A stretch of DNA of 64,000 nucleotides from Agreia bicolorata (GTDB lineage Bacteria > Actinomycetota > Actinomycetes > Actinomycetales > Microbacteriaceae), in contig NZ_JYFC01000001.1 in the NCBI RefSeq assembly GCF_000938265.1, positions 124,001 to 188,000 of the forward strand. The letters run 5' to 3'. Below the pieces are notes generated by a model. The model was not told the origin of the DNA. It was given only the letters and a program-made list of their open reading frames with translations, and did not search any database. Positions within the stretch are counted from its first letter, which is position 1. Each line of letters opens with the position of its first letter. Shown in pieces: positions 26,334 through 35,578 of this stretch. The position numbers were made by a program, and so were the translations under genes.

Positions 26334-28715
26334 TCACTGGGCAGTTCGTTCTACGAGGACTGACTGGTAACTTCCTCCGACCTCGTACGACGAAACGAGA
26401 GTCCTCGAGACGTCGCCATCCAGGCCGTCTGCGGAGACGAGACTCGAGGGCGCGTTGATCGGATTGACACGACTCCCTGGAACACGGCCGTCCTCTCCCA
26501 TCCACAAAGCCTGCAACACGCCGAGCAACGCGGATGCCGCGCCGGCATCCCCAAAAACGCTCTTCGGTGCAGTGAGGGGGACGGTGGCCAGCCCCGCAAG
26601 GTTGAGCGCCTCGCGTTCAACCTGATCGATCTGGTCGCGGCCGCAGGCTGCGGAGATGATCGCGTCGACATCGTTCTCTCCGATACCCGCGTCCGCGAGT
26701 GCCAGCGAGAACGACCGGGCCCAGGCGCCGCTTCCCTCGCTCAACCGTGCAGCTCCACTTCCGTCGCCCGTCAGACCGAAGCCAGCGAGCCGACCAAGCA
26801 CGGACTCCGTGGGCGCGAGACCCTCACCTTCTAACAGAATTGCCACGCCGGCGCCCCCTAGAAGACGCCCGGAGTGTCCGAAAGGAACGGAATCGGTGCG
26901 AGCTAGGTAGCCAGGAATGCGCGCATAGCCCGCGAGCATTGCGGCAGGTGATTCGTCTGCCGCGACCACGATTATGCGATCGGCCGCTCCCCGAGCGATG
27001 AGGGCACTCGCGAAGTGCAGGGCCGAGATGCCGCTTGTTCCGCCGGCCGAGATTGTGGCGGTCGGGCCCTGAAGCTTGTTGAGCAGCGCCACGTGTCCGG
27101 CGGCGGCGTTCATGACCGTGTTAGGGAACAGTCGCGTGTTGCCGGTTCCCGTCTCGAGCAGTTCTCGTTCGAACGCCTCGATCGTGGAGATCGGGCCCGT
27201 TCCCGTGGCCGAAAACAGGCCGGTGGCGGTCGCTTCGTCCCGGGTCAGTTTGCGACGTGTCAGCAGCTGCGCGGCCGCTATGGCGGCTCGCCGGCCGAGC
27301 GTGTCCATGCGCCGGAGATGCTGTGGGTTGATGCCGGCGGTAAGTGCGGCCGACGGGATCTCGGCGGTCACAAAAGTGCCGAAATGCTCTAGCTCCACTG
27401 TCTCGCTTCCGAACACGGGAACCGAATCCTGAAAATGGCGTCGGACATCCGCTGTCTTCGCGGCCGATCCAGCGATTGCGCCGATGCCGGTAATTACAAC
27501 TCCGCGGCGTGGGGAGCTGGCCGCAACTGGCTCCGTGGGACGCGCGCGAATAACAAGCGAAGCGTTGTTTCCACCGAACGCGAAAGAGTTCGACACCACA
27601 GTTGAGAGCTCCTCGTCGCGCCCCGCCCCCGCAACGATATCGATACCTTCCGGTACCTCTACGCCGTCCGGAACATGGGTGGGTGGTATCTGTTGGTTCA
27701 TCAGGGCGAGCACGGAGACGACCGCCTCGACGGCTCCGGCCGCTCCGAGCGTATGGCCGATCATGGATTTGGTGGAGCTGATAGGGGGCGGCGGGCCCGG
27801 TCGTAGGTGGGTGATGACCTTGCGCTCGACCGAGTCATTGGCCGGAGTTCCGGTTCCGTGGCCGTTGACGTAGTCGATGTCCGAGGCCGAGAGTCCAGCC
27901 ATTTCGAGCGCTGACTCCATGGCTCGCACGGCGCCACGCCCGTTCGGATCGGGAGCGGTTGCGTGGTGCGCGTCGGCGCTGAGTCCGTAGCCCGCGATTT
28001 CGGCATGGATGACCGCGCCTCTGGCCAGGGCGGATTGCTCCGTCTCGAGCACGAGGAAGCCAGCTCCTTCGCCGAGATTCAAACCGGAGCTGCGCGTGTA
28101 TGGAGCGCAGGAGAGATGGTCGAGGGCGCCGAGGCAGGAGAAGCCGCCGAACGAGAGCAGCGCGAGGGGATCGACTCCGCCAGCCAGCACGAAGTCCGAC
28201 GTTCCGAGTTCAATCAGCTCGACCGCGTACGCGATGGCCACGGCTCCCGCCGCACAGGCGTTCGACTGCACGCTGCGCGGTCCGAACAGCCCAAACGTCG
28301 AGGCCAGCTGGTCCGCGACGCTGTGCAGGGGGTAGTGCCGCAGCAGGCCCGTGTTCGCCGACCGAAGTCCACTACGAATCCACTGGTCGTGGAAGTCTTG
28401 TCCGCTTCGGGCACCGCCCAGCGATGTTCCCAACGAGATGGCGAACCGAATTCCGCGGTCGGCGGGCACGCCCGAGTCTTCAAGCGCTTCCCGAGCGGCA
28501 TCCATCGCCAGCTGGTGACAGCGATCGACGTACTTGGAGGGCGAAGCTGGCAGGCCCCAGACTTGGCCGCCCATCGAACTGATCAGACCGTCGGTCGGTA
28601 CGACCGTGGTCGGCGCGATCCCGCTGCGACCGTCCATGATCGACCGCCAGCTCTCCGCGGCGGTGCGACCGGATGCTGCCTGCAGGCCTATGCCCGTAAC
28701 GACGATTCGGGTCAT
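26334..28715 (-). CDS. Single-chain ketosynthase-chain length factor (KS-CLF) fusion
   Basis: A 793-residue protein made of two thiolase-fold halves. Residues 1-400 are a complete ketosynthase: Cys154 in SNACAAGAVA, His286 in NGHGTGTPAND and His321 in KSMIGHTLGAAG. Residues 403-793 restart with RRGVVITGIGAIAG and have the same fold order, but the triad is gone: Gly559 in ISAGGTSG, Ala690 in IISAACGRDQ and Asp723 in PKSVFGDAG. The second half is therefore a chain length factor-like partner in the same chain. In type II polyketide systems KS and CLF are normally two separate proteins, and the CLF usually has Gln at the Cys position. ATG at 28715 overlaps the stop of the preceding gene (ATGA). 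Confidence 0.92.
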   Translation of the reverse strand: MTRIVVTGIGLQAASGRTAAESWRSIMDGRSGIAPTTVVPTDGLISSMGGQVWGLPASPSKYVDRCHQLAMDAAREALEDSGVPADRGIRFAISLGTSLGGARSGQDFHDQWIRSGLRSANTGLLRHYPLHSVADQLASTFGLFGPRSVQSNACAAGAVAIAYAVELIELGTSDFVLAGGVDPLALLSFGGFSCLGALDHLSCAPYTRSSGLNLGEGAGFLVLETEQSALARGAVIHAEIAGYGLSADAHHATAPDPNGRGAVRAMESALEMAGLSASDIDYVNGHGTGTPANDSVERKVITHLRPGPPPPISSTKSMIGHTLGAAGAVEAVVSVLALMNQQIPPTHVPDGVEVPEGIDIVAGAGRDEELSTVVSNSFAFGGNNASLVIRARPTEPVAASSPRRGVVITGIGAIAGSAAKTADVRRHFQDSVPVFGSETVELEHFGTFVTAEIPSAALTAGINPQHLRRMDTLGRRAAIAAAQLLTRRKLTRDEATATGLFSATGTGPISTIEAFERELLETGTGNTRLFPNTVMNAAAGHVALLNKLQGPTATISAGGTSGISALHFASALIARGAADRIIVVAADESPAAMLAGYARIPGYLARTDSVPFGHSGRLLGGAGVAILLEGEGLAPTESVLGRLAGFGLTGDGSGAARLSEGSGAWARSFSLALADAGIGENDVDAIISAACGRDQIDQVEREALNLAGLATVPLTAPKSVFGDAGAASALLGVLQALWMGEDGRVPGSRVNPINAPSSLVSADGLDGDVSRTLVSSYEVGGSYQSVLVERTAQ

Positions 28716-29716
28716 GATCCGATCGGCTCCGCCCACGAAATGAGGTCGACGGCCGGGCGCGACACGGTCAGCAGTTCGGTGCCGGATGCGTTCAGGGCGA
28801 GGCCGGGAACATGGAACGGCGTGTCGAGGACCGCAAGCGCGAACCCGTCATCCTGGCCCGCTCGGGCGAGAGAAACCTGGATTCGTCCGACCTGCGTCTC
28901 ACCGGCGAAGACCGGGGCGCCGGCCTCGGGCGCGTCGGAACCGGGCGCCGTGACGGCGATGAGCCTGCGACCGGGGGGCGGGTCGTCGAGCACGGAGCGG
29001 CCGCTGAAGTCGTCGTCGCGATCGGCCGATAGGGTCCACAGGGCACCGGCCTCCGCGATCGACAGGCCGTTGAATTGGGCGGGTACAAGCGGGTGACTGA
29101 CCTCGGCCTGCGCCCGGTTCAGGGCCTGCTGGTCGACTTCGCCTCCTCCGACCTCTCCGGCCAGACCCGCTGCAACGTCGAGGGCGTCGATCTCGCTCGC
29201 GGGCGCCTCGATCAGAATCAAATAGCCATACTCCGCCGTTGTGCCAACTCGGGCGAGCAGGGCGGGCGCCTCGGTTCCCTGCACAGAGATGCTCCTGAGT
29301 TCGTTCAGCAGAACCGACGAGATATCGTCCTCGGCGAGTCCGCCAACAGCCCGCCAAGATTGTGGCCCCTCGACGGATGCCGCGGTAAATCCAGCGGTGA
29401 CATCAGTCACCGACACCTGGCTGAGGTTAAGCTTGGCCGAAATTGCCTGGGTGTCGACACTCAAGATCTGGTCTGACACGAGGAGAGTTCGCTCGTCTTC
29501 GATGACGACAAGGATCAGTGCATCGACTTTGCCATCCGATGAAAGAGAAATTGATTCAGTGACAGTGCCAGGCTGTGCGAACTCTGTGCGCTTGGCGCAC
29601 ACATATGTCACGAGGGCGCCTCGGTCGGGACCTGTCACGCTCAGGACGCTTGCGCCGCGGCGGTGAGCGCCAGCCGTGTTTCTCAGAGCATGGTATCCGG
29701 CAGTTGTATCAAGCAT
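28712..29716 (-). CDS. GcvT/YgfZ-like folate-binding-fold protein in the polyketide operon
   Basis: A 334-residue protein with the outline of the aminomethyltransferase/YgfZ family: SVLSVTGPDRGALVTYV near the N-terminus (compare the family's start of the folate-binding domain), LSSDGKVDALILVVI then ERTLLVSD, the middle TTAEYGYLILIEAP, and a C-terminal barrel-like part (RRLIAVTAPGS, APVFAGETQVGRIQVSLA, FALAVLD). Conservation is weak and I cannot point to a certain catalytic residue. A role in one-carbon transfer, in acyl-chain handling or as a structural partner of the KS-CLF is inference. It overlaps the preceding gene by 8 nt and the KS-CLF gene by 4 nt, so translation is coupled. Confidence 0.7.
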   Translation of the reverse strand: MLDTTAGYHALRNTAGAHRRGASVLSVTGPDRGALVTYVCAKRTEFAQPGTVTESISLSSDGKVDALILVVIEDERTLLVSDQILSVDTQAISAKLNLSQVSVTDVTAGFTAASVEGPQSWRAVGGLAEDDISSVLLNELRSISVQGTEAPALLARVGTTAEYGYLILIEAPASEIDALDVAAGLAGEVGGGEVDQQALNRAQAEVSHPLVPAQFNGLSIAEAGALWTLSADRDDDFSGRSVLDDPPPGRRLIAVTAPGSDAPEAGAPVFAGETQVGRIQVSLARAGQDDGFALAVLDTPFHVPGLALNASGTELLTVSRPAVDLISWAEPIGS

Positions 29717-31019
29717 TGTCGTTGTTTCCGTTCTGTGGATTTGCGTACGGGGTGAGGGAGGAGCGGGTATCTAGGGCGCGGCGGACAATTTCTGCCGGAC
29801 CTGCCATCGATGTGCTGAGCTGTCGGAGGACAGCTGACGGCAAGACATCTGGGCTCGTTGAGAGCTGTCGGCCAACAGCCTCAGCGAGGCCCTCGGGATC
29901 GAAGACATCAGCCCGCGGGACGGACTGGAGATAGTTGTTTCCGGGCATCATGGTGCCCACCTCGGAGACCCATCCAAACGGATTGACAAGGTACGGAAAG
30001 TCGTATCCAGGAAACAGCGCGGCCATCTCCGCATGCCAGGCTGCCTCGAACTCAGTAGTTGGTTTGATGTTGTCGGCGCCCTCGTGCACGAGGGCAAGAC
30101 ATGGCGTGCCAAGCAGCGACGCGCGTCCCATGGCCGCGGACAGGAGGTTGTCGGTTAGATAAAGATCCGCGGCGCCGAGTAAGTCGGAGAAGTCGTCAAG
30201 GTTCAGAAAGGGCGTGTGAACAAGAGATACGTTCGGGTACTGTGAGCGCGTTGCTGCATCGCGTCGGACTCCCACAACTGCTATCGGCACTCCGACAAGG
30301 CTGAGGCAGTACAGAATCCAGTCAATCCTCAAGTCGTCGTAGGACTTGGAGAGTTGATTCCCTCGGGTTCGTCCCAGCTGGGTGAACCCGGTGGCAGCCC
30401 ATGCGGACTGCGCAACCACGACCAAGGCATGCCCAGGTGTAATGCCGAAGCGATCACGAACGGACCCCCGATCGTTGCTGGCCTCGGGCACCGAATCGTA
30501 GAGAGCAAATGCGTTGGACGCGTCCGGGCCAGCCACGGGAACTGGGTGCAGAAGGGCATCGGGATCCTGCGCCTGTGGTATCTGGGTCGTCGGAGTGAAC
30601 CAACGGCGAAGCGCCTCTGCGCCCGGAAGGCTCGCCAACGCGTTGGATACGTCGGCGCCCCTCAAACCAAATCCCAAGGAATCGAGCATGACCGTTGGTG
30701 AGGCCGGTGAGATCAGGCTCTGGAGGTCCGCCGCGCCCGGTTCGAGAGATGGCAGGTGGTAGTCGGCCAGGATTGTTAGATCAGGCGCAAGCTGATCAAT
30801 CGAATCGACGACATCGGCACCGCGGTTGCGGCGCATTGGTCGGACGATCACGTCGGCGCCGCTACCTCTCGCGTAGCCGGCGAGCTGCTCAGTGACAATG
30901 AATTTAGTCTTCATCCCGTCCGCTTCAAGACTTCTGCTCATCACGATGGCGTTGTAAAGCTCACCGACGCTGTACCTGCCGGGGCACACGAAGACAATCT
31001 CGGGGCTACGTCGACTCAT
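29709..31019 (-). CDS. GT-B-like glycosyltransferase-related protein
   Basis: A 436-residue protein resembling GT-B glycosyltransferases. The N-terminal Rossmann-like half starts EIVFVCPGRYSVGELYNAIV and contains APDLTILADYHL; the C-terminal half contains ALVVVAQSAWAAT, NVSLVHTPFLNLDDFSDLLGAADLYLTDN and LGTPCLALVHEGADN, like the donor-binding half. It may belong to the DUF6365-type group; I am not certain. The sugar donor cannot be read from sequence. Start at the ATG at 31019 shares one base with the stop of the upstream gene (TGATG). Its presence suggests that the product is glycosylated, or that it acts on another nucleotide-bound substrate. Confidence 0.65.
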   Translation of the reverse strand: MSRRSPEIVFVCPGRYSVGELYNAIVMSRSLEADGMKTKFIVTEQLAGYARGSGADVIVRPMRRNRGADVVDSIDQLAPDLTILADYHLPSLEPGAADLQSLISPASPTVMLDSLGFGLRGADVSNALASLPGAEALRRWFTPTTQIPQAQDPDALLHPVPVAGPDASNAFALYDSVPEASNDRGSVRDRFGITPGHALVVVAQSAWAATGFTQLGRTRGNQLSKSYDDLRIDWILYCLSLVGVPIAVVGVRRDAATRSQYPNVSLVHTPFLNLDDFSDLLGAADLYLTDNLLSAAMGRASLLGTPCLALVHEGADNIKPTTEFEAAWHAEMAALFPGYDFPYLVNPFGWVSEVGTMMPGNNYLQSVPRADVFDPEGLAEAVGRQLSTSPDVLPSAVLRQLSTSMAGPAEIVRRALDTRSSLTPYANPQNGNNDNA

Positions 31020-33166
31020 CAGTTTGCCTCCTGAGTCTCGACGGACAGCAGCCAAGAGCTACCCGAAGGATTCGACCGTGAGATGAGCGAGACCAAAAAC
31101 GAATCGCTGCTTGATCGAACCAGAATTTCGTCTGTATCCGTTGAGGCTGCAATTGACAAGACTCGATCGCCGCTCAGAGGAATGCGAACAGCTCGTGCGA
31201 AGCAAAACCAGCGACGGCCTGTTCTCTCTAGCGCCCACCAGCCTGTCGGGCTCGCCGGAATAAACACCGTCGACCCGAAAATCTTTGGAGTGAGATGCGC
31301 AACGATCTCGACTCCGGACAGGGAGGCATCTCCGCCAATGAGATTGAGTTGGAGCTGTGATAGCGAGTCATCTTGGCCGTCAACTGACCAGGATGGGCCG
31401 TCGATTGCGAGCCCCGAATTGTTGGCGACTCGCGGAAATCCACCCCAGCCAACGCCGTGTTCAACATCTTCGCGTCCGCCCTGGACTGTCACCCACAGGC
31501 CGGTGGCCCAGTTATCGAGCGGACCGAGTTTTCTCGCAGAGGGGAATGGGGACGAAAGAACGTCGTGACCTTCGACTCTCCACGTCGCGATTCCGTGTTC
31601 GGGCGCGACGACGAGTTCCGAAGTCGTGCCCCTTCGCGCTTGTACCGCCTTTTGACCACCACGAATCTCACTCGACCAGGCTCCCGCCAACGTGGCACTG
31701 GCATCGATTGCCTGACCGCCTGGTGAATCGCGATTCCACGCGATGCCTTCGGGGTGGTTGTTCGAAGCTTCATCGATCGAACCATGATTGTTGACGCTGG
31801 CCTTACTGAGTGTCAGTGAGTAACGCAGCTCCGACCCCGACGTCGTACCTCTGCCAAGCGTCTGGCCTTCGACGCGCAAAGAGTCCACCTGCTGCCACTC
31901 AAACTCCAGACGTACTCCCGAGACCGGTTCTTCGACAACGGTTTGCAGATGAGGGACGAACGGCTCAACGGCATGACTAGCCTCAAAGTCGACAATGTCC
32001 GGCGGCCACAGGCCGGGAACATTTGGGGACTGGAACTGCTCGTCATCCCCCACATAGCAACGAACCAGGGCTCCACGAATCGAGCTCCATGGTTCTGCCA
32101 CAAGCCCGTAACTCGAGCTACTGCGAACGACCACCGACACAACATTGCCTTCGATCGTGATCGCTTTCTGCATGCGGACGCCGTCGACCTGCCAATCAAT
32201 CAGCCAGCCGTCCTGCCGCTCCGTCACGAGGGGGCTGTTCGACGGTGGTCGACGCCAGGCGGAGGGGCTTCCGATTACCGAGGAGAGCGCGTCGCGATAG
32301 ACCGGCCCGAAATAGGATCGGTGCCGCACGCTCACGGTGCCGTCGCTACCTAGCTCAATGGCGTACTCTCCCACCTTGATTGAACCGTTGGCCGCTGCGG
32401 TTCTGCCGGTAGCAGGTCTCTCTGTCGGGGCCGCGGGTAGCTCCGCGATCACCCCGTTGATGACCGTGCTCACATGCGCACCGTCATCCATGCGCACGTT
32501 CACCAGAATGGACTCCCCTCGAACCGTGAAGTCGTACTCGACGAGAACGTCACCGTCATCGAGGATCGTGACTCCATGGCTGAGGGAGCGATTGCGCCCG
32601 CCCGCCATGGATCTCCACGAAAATGACGCGAATACGTCGGAGAGAGGCACGTCAGAAGCCAGTTCATGCAGAAGGCGGGAGACGACCCCAGGCAGGTGGC
32701 TGACTAGCTCGATGTAGCCGTCCTGGTCCGGTTGTGGATGGGTCGCAGCTGAACGGAACCCAACCCGGATGTAGAGAGGGAAAGCTTTGACATTGGCGGG
32801 GTTCACCTCGACCCGTAACGACGTTATACCGTCTTCGAGAAGACGAGTAAACGATGAGGTGAAGAGACGTCCGGCAAGGAAACCTGCACGGTAGCCCGGG
32901 TCGATCACGAACATGCCGGCGAAGAGCTCGTCATCACGTGATACTCGACGGCCGGACACCCGCAGGTAGCCGATTGTTCCAATTATTCGGCCTCGATCTT
33001 CGGCGACCAGAAAGAGATGGACACCACGTTCAGCAAGAACCAGATTGAGCTCAAAGCCCGTGAGGATGGACCCATCTCGAGCCGGCCCGTAGCGATTGAG
33101 GTTGAAGAAGTCCGCAACCCGGTCGGCATCGGTCGACGGGTTGTAGTCCCGAATCTCGGCAGCCAT
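31019..33166 (-). CDS. GNAT acyltransferase fused to a large beta-rich domain
   Basis: A 715-residue protein. Residues 1-150 are a GNAT domain: RDYNPSTDADRVADFFN, VFLVAEDRGRIIGTIGYL-type core, and the acyl-CoA loop FVIDPGYRAGFLAGRLF followed by RVEVNPANVKAFPLYIRVGF. Residues about 170-715 are a long stretch dominated by short beta strands, with many Trp, Ser and Gly (WSSIRGALVRCYVG, WALERTGRRWFCFARAV) and no recognisable motif; a sugar-binding or mutarotase-like beta sandwich is possible but unproven. No signal peptide. It sits 2 nt after the dehydratase gene. It could transfer the finished acyl chain from ACP or CoA to an amine, which would explain the missing thioesterase; this is inference. 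Confidence 0.75.
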   Translation of the reverse strand: MAAEIRDYNPSTDADRVADFFNLNRYGPARDGSILTGFELNLVLAERGVHLFLVAEDRGRIIGTIGYLRVSGRRVSRDDELFAGMFVIDPGYRAGFLAGRLFTSSFTRLLEDGITSLRVEVNPANVKAFPLYIRVGFRSAATHPQPDQDGYIELVSHLPGVVSRLLHELASDVPLSDVFASFSWRSMAGGRNRSLSHGVTILDDGDVLVEYDFTVRGESILVNVRMDDGAHVSTVINGVIAELPAAPTERPATGRTAAANGSIKVGEYAIELGSDGTVSVRHRSYFGPVYRDALSSVIGSPSAWRRPPSNSPLVTERQDGWLIDWQVDGVRMQKAITIEGNVVSVVVRSSSSYGLVAEPWSSIRGALVRCYVGDDEQFQSPNVPGLWPPDIVDFEASHAVEPFVPHLQTVVEEPVSGVRLEFEWQQVDSLRVEGQTLGRGTTSGSELRYSLTLSKASVNNHGSIDEASNNHPEGIAWNRDSPGGQAIDASATLAGAWSSEIRGGQKAVQARRGTTSELVVAPEHGIATWRVEGHDVLSSPFPSARKLGPLDNWATGLWVTVQGGREDVEHGVGWGGFPRVANNSGLAIDGPSWSVDGQDDSLSQLQLNLIGGDASLSGVEIVAHLTPKIFGSTVFIPASPTGWWALERTGRRWFCFARAVRIPLSGDRVLSIAASTDTDEILVRSSSDSFLVSLISRSNPSGSSWLLSVETQEAN

Positions 33167-33168
33167 GT

Positions 33169-33609
33169 CTATCCGTTCGGAAGAGCGATAACCAGCGAAC
33201 CCGAGGCGACGTCTTTCCCGTTCACCGTCAGCTTCACGGTGAAGTCGGTCATTCCCCCGAAGTGTGTGCCGGCGAGTCCCTCAATGCGAATCTGGTCACC
33301 GGGACGAACGAGAGTAACGAAGCGGAACTTCTTGACCGATGCCAAATAGCCAATTCTCGGTGACCCGTCCGCACCTACCTCAGCGAGGATCAGTCCGCAG
33401 AGCTGCGCGGCCGACTCGATCAGCAGCACGCCGGGGTAGATGGGCTCGCCCGGAAAGTGACCCGCGAACACTGGATCCGAGATCGAGATGTTCTTGAGCG
33501 CCGTGCCTGAGTGCGACGGCACTAATTCGGTCACCGCGTCGAGCATGACGAATGGATGCCGGTGCGGCAACCTCGCCAGGATGTCTGCGGCAGTCAGCGC
33601 TGAGCTCAT
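33169..33609 (-). CDS. FabZ-like 3-hydroxyacyl-ACP dehydratase
   Basis: A 146-residue hot-dog fold dehydratase, second copy relative to the primary pathway. The catalytic His16 is in LPHRHPFVMLD, and Glu65 lies in the helix after GHFPGEPIYPGVLLIES. YLASVKKFRFVTLVRPGDQI is also family-typical. It would remove water from the KR product and leave a double bond; no enoyl reductase gene is in the operon. Its ATG shares a base with the ACP stop (TAATG). Confidence 0.92.
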   Translation of the reverse strand: MSSALTAADILARLPHRHPFVMLDAVTELVPSHSGTALKNISISDPVFAGHFPGEPIYPGVLLIESAAQLCGLILAEVGADGSPRIGYLASVKKFRFVTLVRPGDQIRIEGLAGTHFGGMTDFTVKLTVNGKDVASGSLVIALPNG

Positions 33610-33896
33610 TAGCGGGGGCGATTTGCAACGATGTAGTCGGCAACCTTGTTAATGGAGCCGAAGACCGACTTGTCGTCGTCGGTGATATAGACCTCGAACT
33701 CCTCCTCGACCAGGCTCACAATCTCGAGGGTGTCGAGCGAGTCCAGCTCAAGGCCGCGACCGAAGAGCGGCTGGTCGTCTTCGATCTTGTCCGCGTCCAC
33801 GGGAAGCTCGAGCCCGTCTACCAGCATCGTTCGGAGACGCGCGTTCAGGGCCAACCGCTCGGCAGCCGCATTCTTGATGTCGTCAAAATTGCTCAT
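33609..33896 (-). CDS. Acyl carrier protein of the polyketide operon
   Basis: A 95-residue acidic carrier. Start set at the ATG at 33896, preceded by AGAGGA. The phosphopantetheine site is Ser53 in LELDSLDTLE. It is longer than acpP, with an N-terminal helical extension (FDDIKNAAAERLALNARLR), and its sequence around the Ser (DSLDT rather than DSIS) differs enough that the two systems may not exchange carriers freely. Located between ketoreductase and dehydratase genes. Confidence 0.93.
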   Translation of the reverse strand: MSNFDDIKNAAAERLALNARLRTMLVDGLELPVDADKIEDDQPLFGRGLELDSLDTLEIVSLVEEEFEVYITDDDKSVFGSINKVADYIVANRPR

Positions 33897-33912
33897 TTCG
33901 AATTCCTCTTTC

Positions 33913-34662
33913 TCATGCGGTGATGCCTCCATCAACCGCAAGTACTTGTCCTGTTATGTATGACGACTGCGGTCCTGCGAGGAATGCAATCGCGTGGGCT
34001 ATCTCTTGCGGCTCTCCCATGCGGCCAAGGGGAATGTGCGCTGCGTATTCAGCTCGCGCTTTCGCGTCCATTCGCCGAAGCATGTCGGTGTCGGTGAAAC
34101 CGGGCGCGACCGCGTTGACCCGTATGCCGAGGCCGGCAACCTCTTTGGCCAGCGACTGCGTGAGTGCGTTAATTCCGCCTTTGCTCGCGCTGTAATTACC
34201 CTGACCCGGCTGGCCGCTGATGCCCGAGGTCGAGCTCACCAGAACGATCGATCCCCCGGTCTTGCGCATCGCCTTCACGGATTGTCGGGCAACGTAGAAG
34301 GCACCCGTCAGGTTGGTGTCAAGGACGCTCGCCCAGCTGTCGGCCGACATCGTCGCGAGTAGGCCGTCGGAAGTAATACCCGCACTGTAGACGACGGTCT
34401 GTAGGACGCCGTCCATCACTGCGACTGACCGAAATACTGTCCGAACAGCCGACTCGTCGCGAACATCGACCTGCAGGGCGTGGGCACGGCCACCGTTGTT
34501 CCGGATGGTCATGACCACGTCTTGCGCTGCCGTCGCATCGGATCGGTAAGTGATGACTGCGGTGAGGCCGCTCACCGAGAGACGTTCAGCGGCAGCTCGA
34601 CCGATGCCTCGCGATCCCCCGAAGACGAGCGCGAAGCTTTCGCGCTGGGCGTCAGCCTGCAT
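33913..34662 (-). CDS. FabG-like 3-oxoacyl-ACP reductase
   Basis: A 249-residue short-chain dehydrogenase. NADP-binding [12 protein letters not shown] is at 15-26; the catalytic set is Asn117 in DTNLTGAF, Ser143/144 in IVLVSSTSG, Tyr157 and Lys161 in NYSASKGG. The C-terminus [18 protein letters not shown] and [12 protein letters not shown] is that of FabG. Start placed at the ATG at 34662, which overlaps the transacylase stop; an upstream ATG at 34680 would add six residues. It reduces the beta-keto group made by the KS-CLF. Confidence 0.93.
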   Translation of the reverse strand: MQADAQRESFALVFGGSRGIGRAAAERLSVSGLTAVITYRSDATAAQDVVMTIRNNGGRAHALQVDVRDESAVRTVFRSVAVMDGVLQTVVYSAGITSDGLLATMSADSWASVLDTNLTGAFYVARQSVKAMRKTGGSIVLVSSTSGISGQPGQGNYSASKGGINALTQSLAKEVAGLGIRVNAVAPGFTDTDMLRRMDAKARAEYAAHIPLGRMGEPQEIAHAIAFLAGPQSSYITGQVLAVDGGITA

Positions 34663-35578
34663 GAGGGACCCTTTCCACATATTTGTCGTCCACGTTCGTG
34701 ATGGCGTCGCTCGAGATCATGCCTCGGCCGAATCGGGCGAGTGCCCCTCCGGTGCCAAAAGTGATCCAGCGGTCACGGGCACCGTCACCGATTACGAGGT
34801 CCCACCTCACGGTGTGCCGGAGTCCGGCGGTCAGATCTGCTCTCACATCTCGGGAGCCGGAAGCGATTTCACCCGTTGTGCTGGCGACATATGAGGGTCC
34901 GTCGCCGTCATTAAAACGTGCTTCTGCGACAGCATCCGACCATTCTTCGACGACTTCATCCATCAGTCGGGAGTGAAATCCGTTGCTGACATCAAGCACC
35001 CGCGAGCGTGCGCCGAAATGTTCCTTGGCGGCGTTTATTCCGGGAATTGCACCGCTGAGAACAACTTGGCGCGATCCGTTGCGGGCAGCGACGTCGAGCG
35101 AGAACTGGGCGGCGTTCGCGAGAACATCTTGAAGCATCACGTCGGACGTGACAGACACTGCCAGCATCGATCCTGTCCTAGGAACCCTAGCCATGAGCCG
35201 AGCTCGAGTGCTTACAAGACGAAGACCGTCCGCCAGAGCGAGAGACCCGCTGGCAATGGCGGCGGGTAGAGCTCCAACACTGTGCCCTGCGACGGTCATC
35301 GGAACGCCCGCCTCGCCCCGCGTCTTCCAGACTCTCCATGCTGCGATGGAACAGACCGAGATGGCGACTTGCGCGTTCTCGGTAAGTGAGAGTTCCGCCA
35401 TCGACGAGCGCCAGCAGAGCGCACGTACATCCGTGCTGATCGCCTCGGATGCCTCGTCGAATACCGCATCTGCCTCTGAGAAGCGACGCGCAAGCGTGGC
35501 ACCCATTCCGACGAACTGGCTTCCCTGCCCGGGGAAGAGGCCGATGCTCTGTCCTTCGGTATGTGCGTCGTCGATCAT
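34652..35578 (-). CDS. Malonyl-CoA:ACP transacylase of the polyketide operon
   Basis: A 308-residue FabD-type acyltransferase, second copy in the window. [14 protein letters not shown] is at the N-terminus, the active Ser100 in [12 protein letters not shown] and His202 in [10 protein letters not shown]. Most type II polyketide clusters borrow the FabD of fatty acid synthesis, so a dedicated copy is notable. The ATG at 35578 overlaps the permease stop (ATGA). Confidence 0.92.
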   Translation of the reverse strand: MIDDAHTEGQSIGLFPGQGSQFVGMGATLARRFSEADAVFDEASEAISTDVRALCWRSSMAELSLTENAQVAISVCSIAAWRVWKTRGEAGVPMTVAGHSVGALPAAIASGSLALADGLRLVSTRARLMARVPRTGSMLAVSVTSDVMLQDVLANAAQFSLDVAARNGSRQVVLSGAIPGINAAKEHFGARSRVLDVSNGFHSRLMDEVVEEWSDAVAEARFNDGDGPSYVASTTGEIASGSRDVRADLTAGLRHTVRWDLVIGDGARDRWITFGTGGALARFGRGMISSDAITNVDDKYVERVPHAG

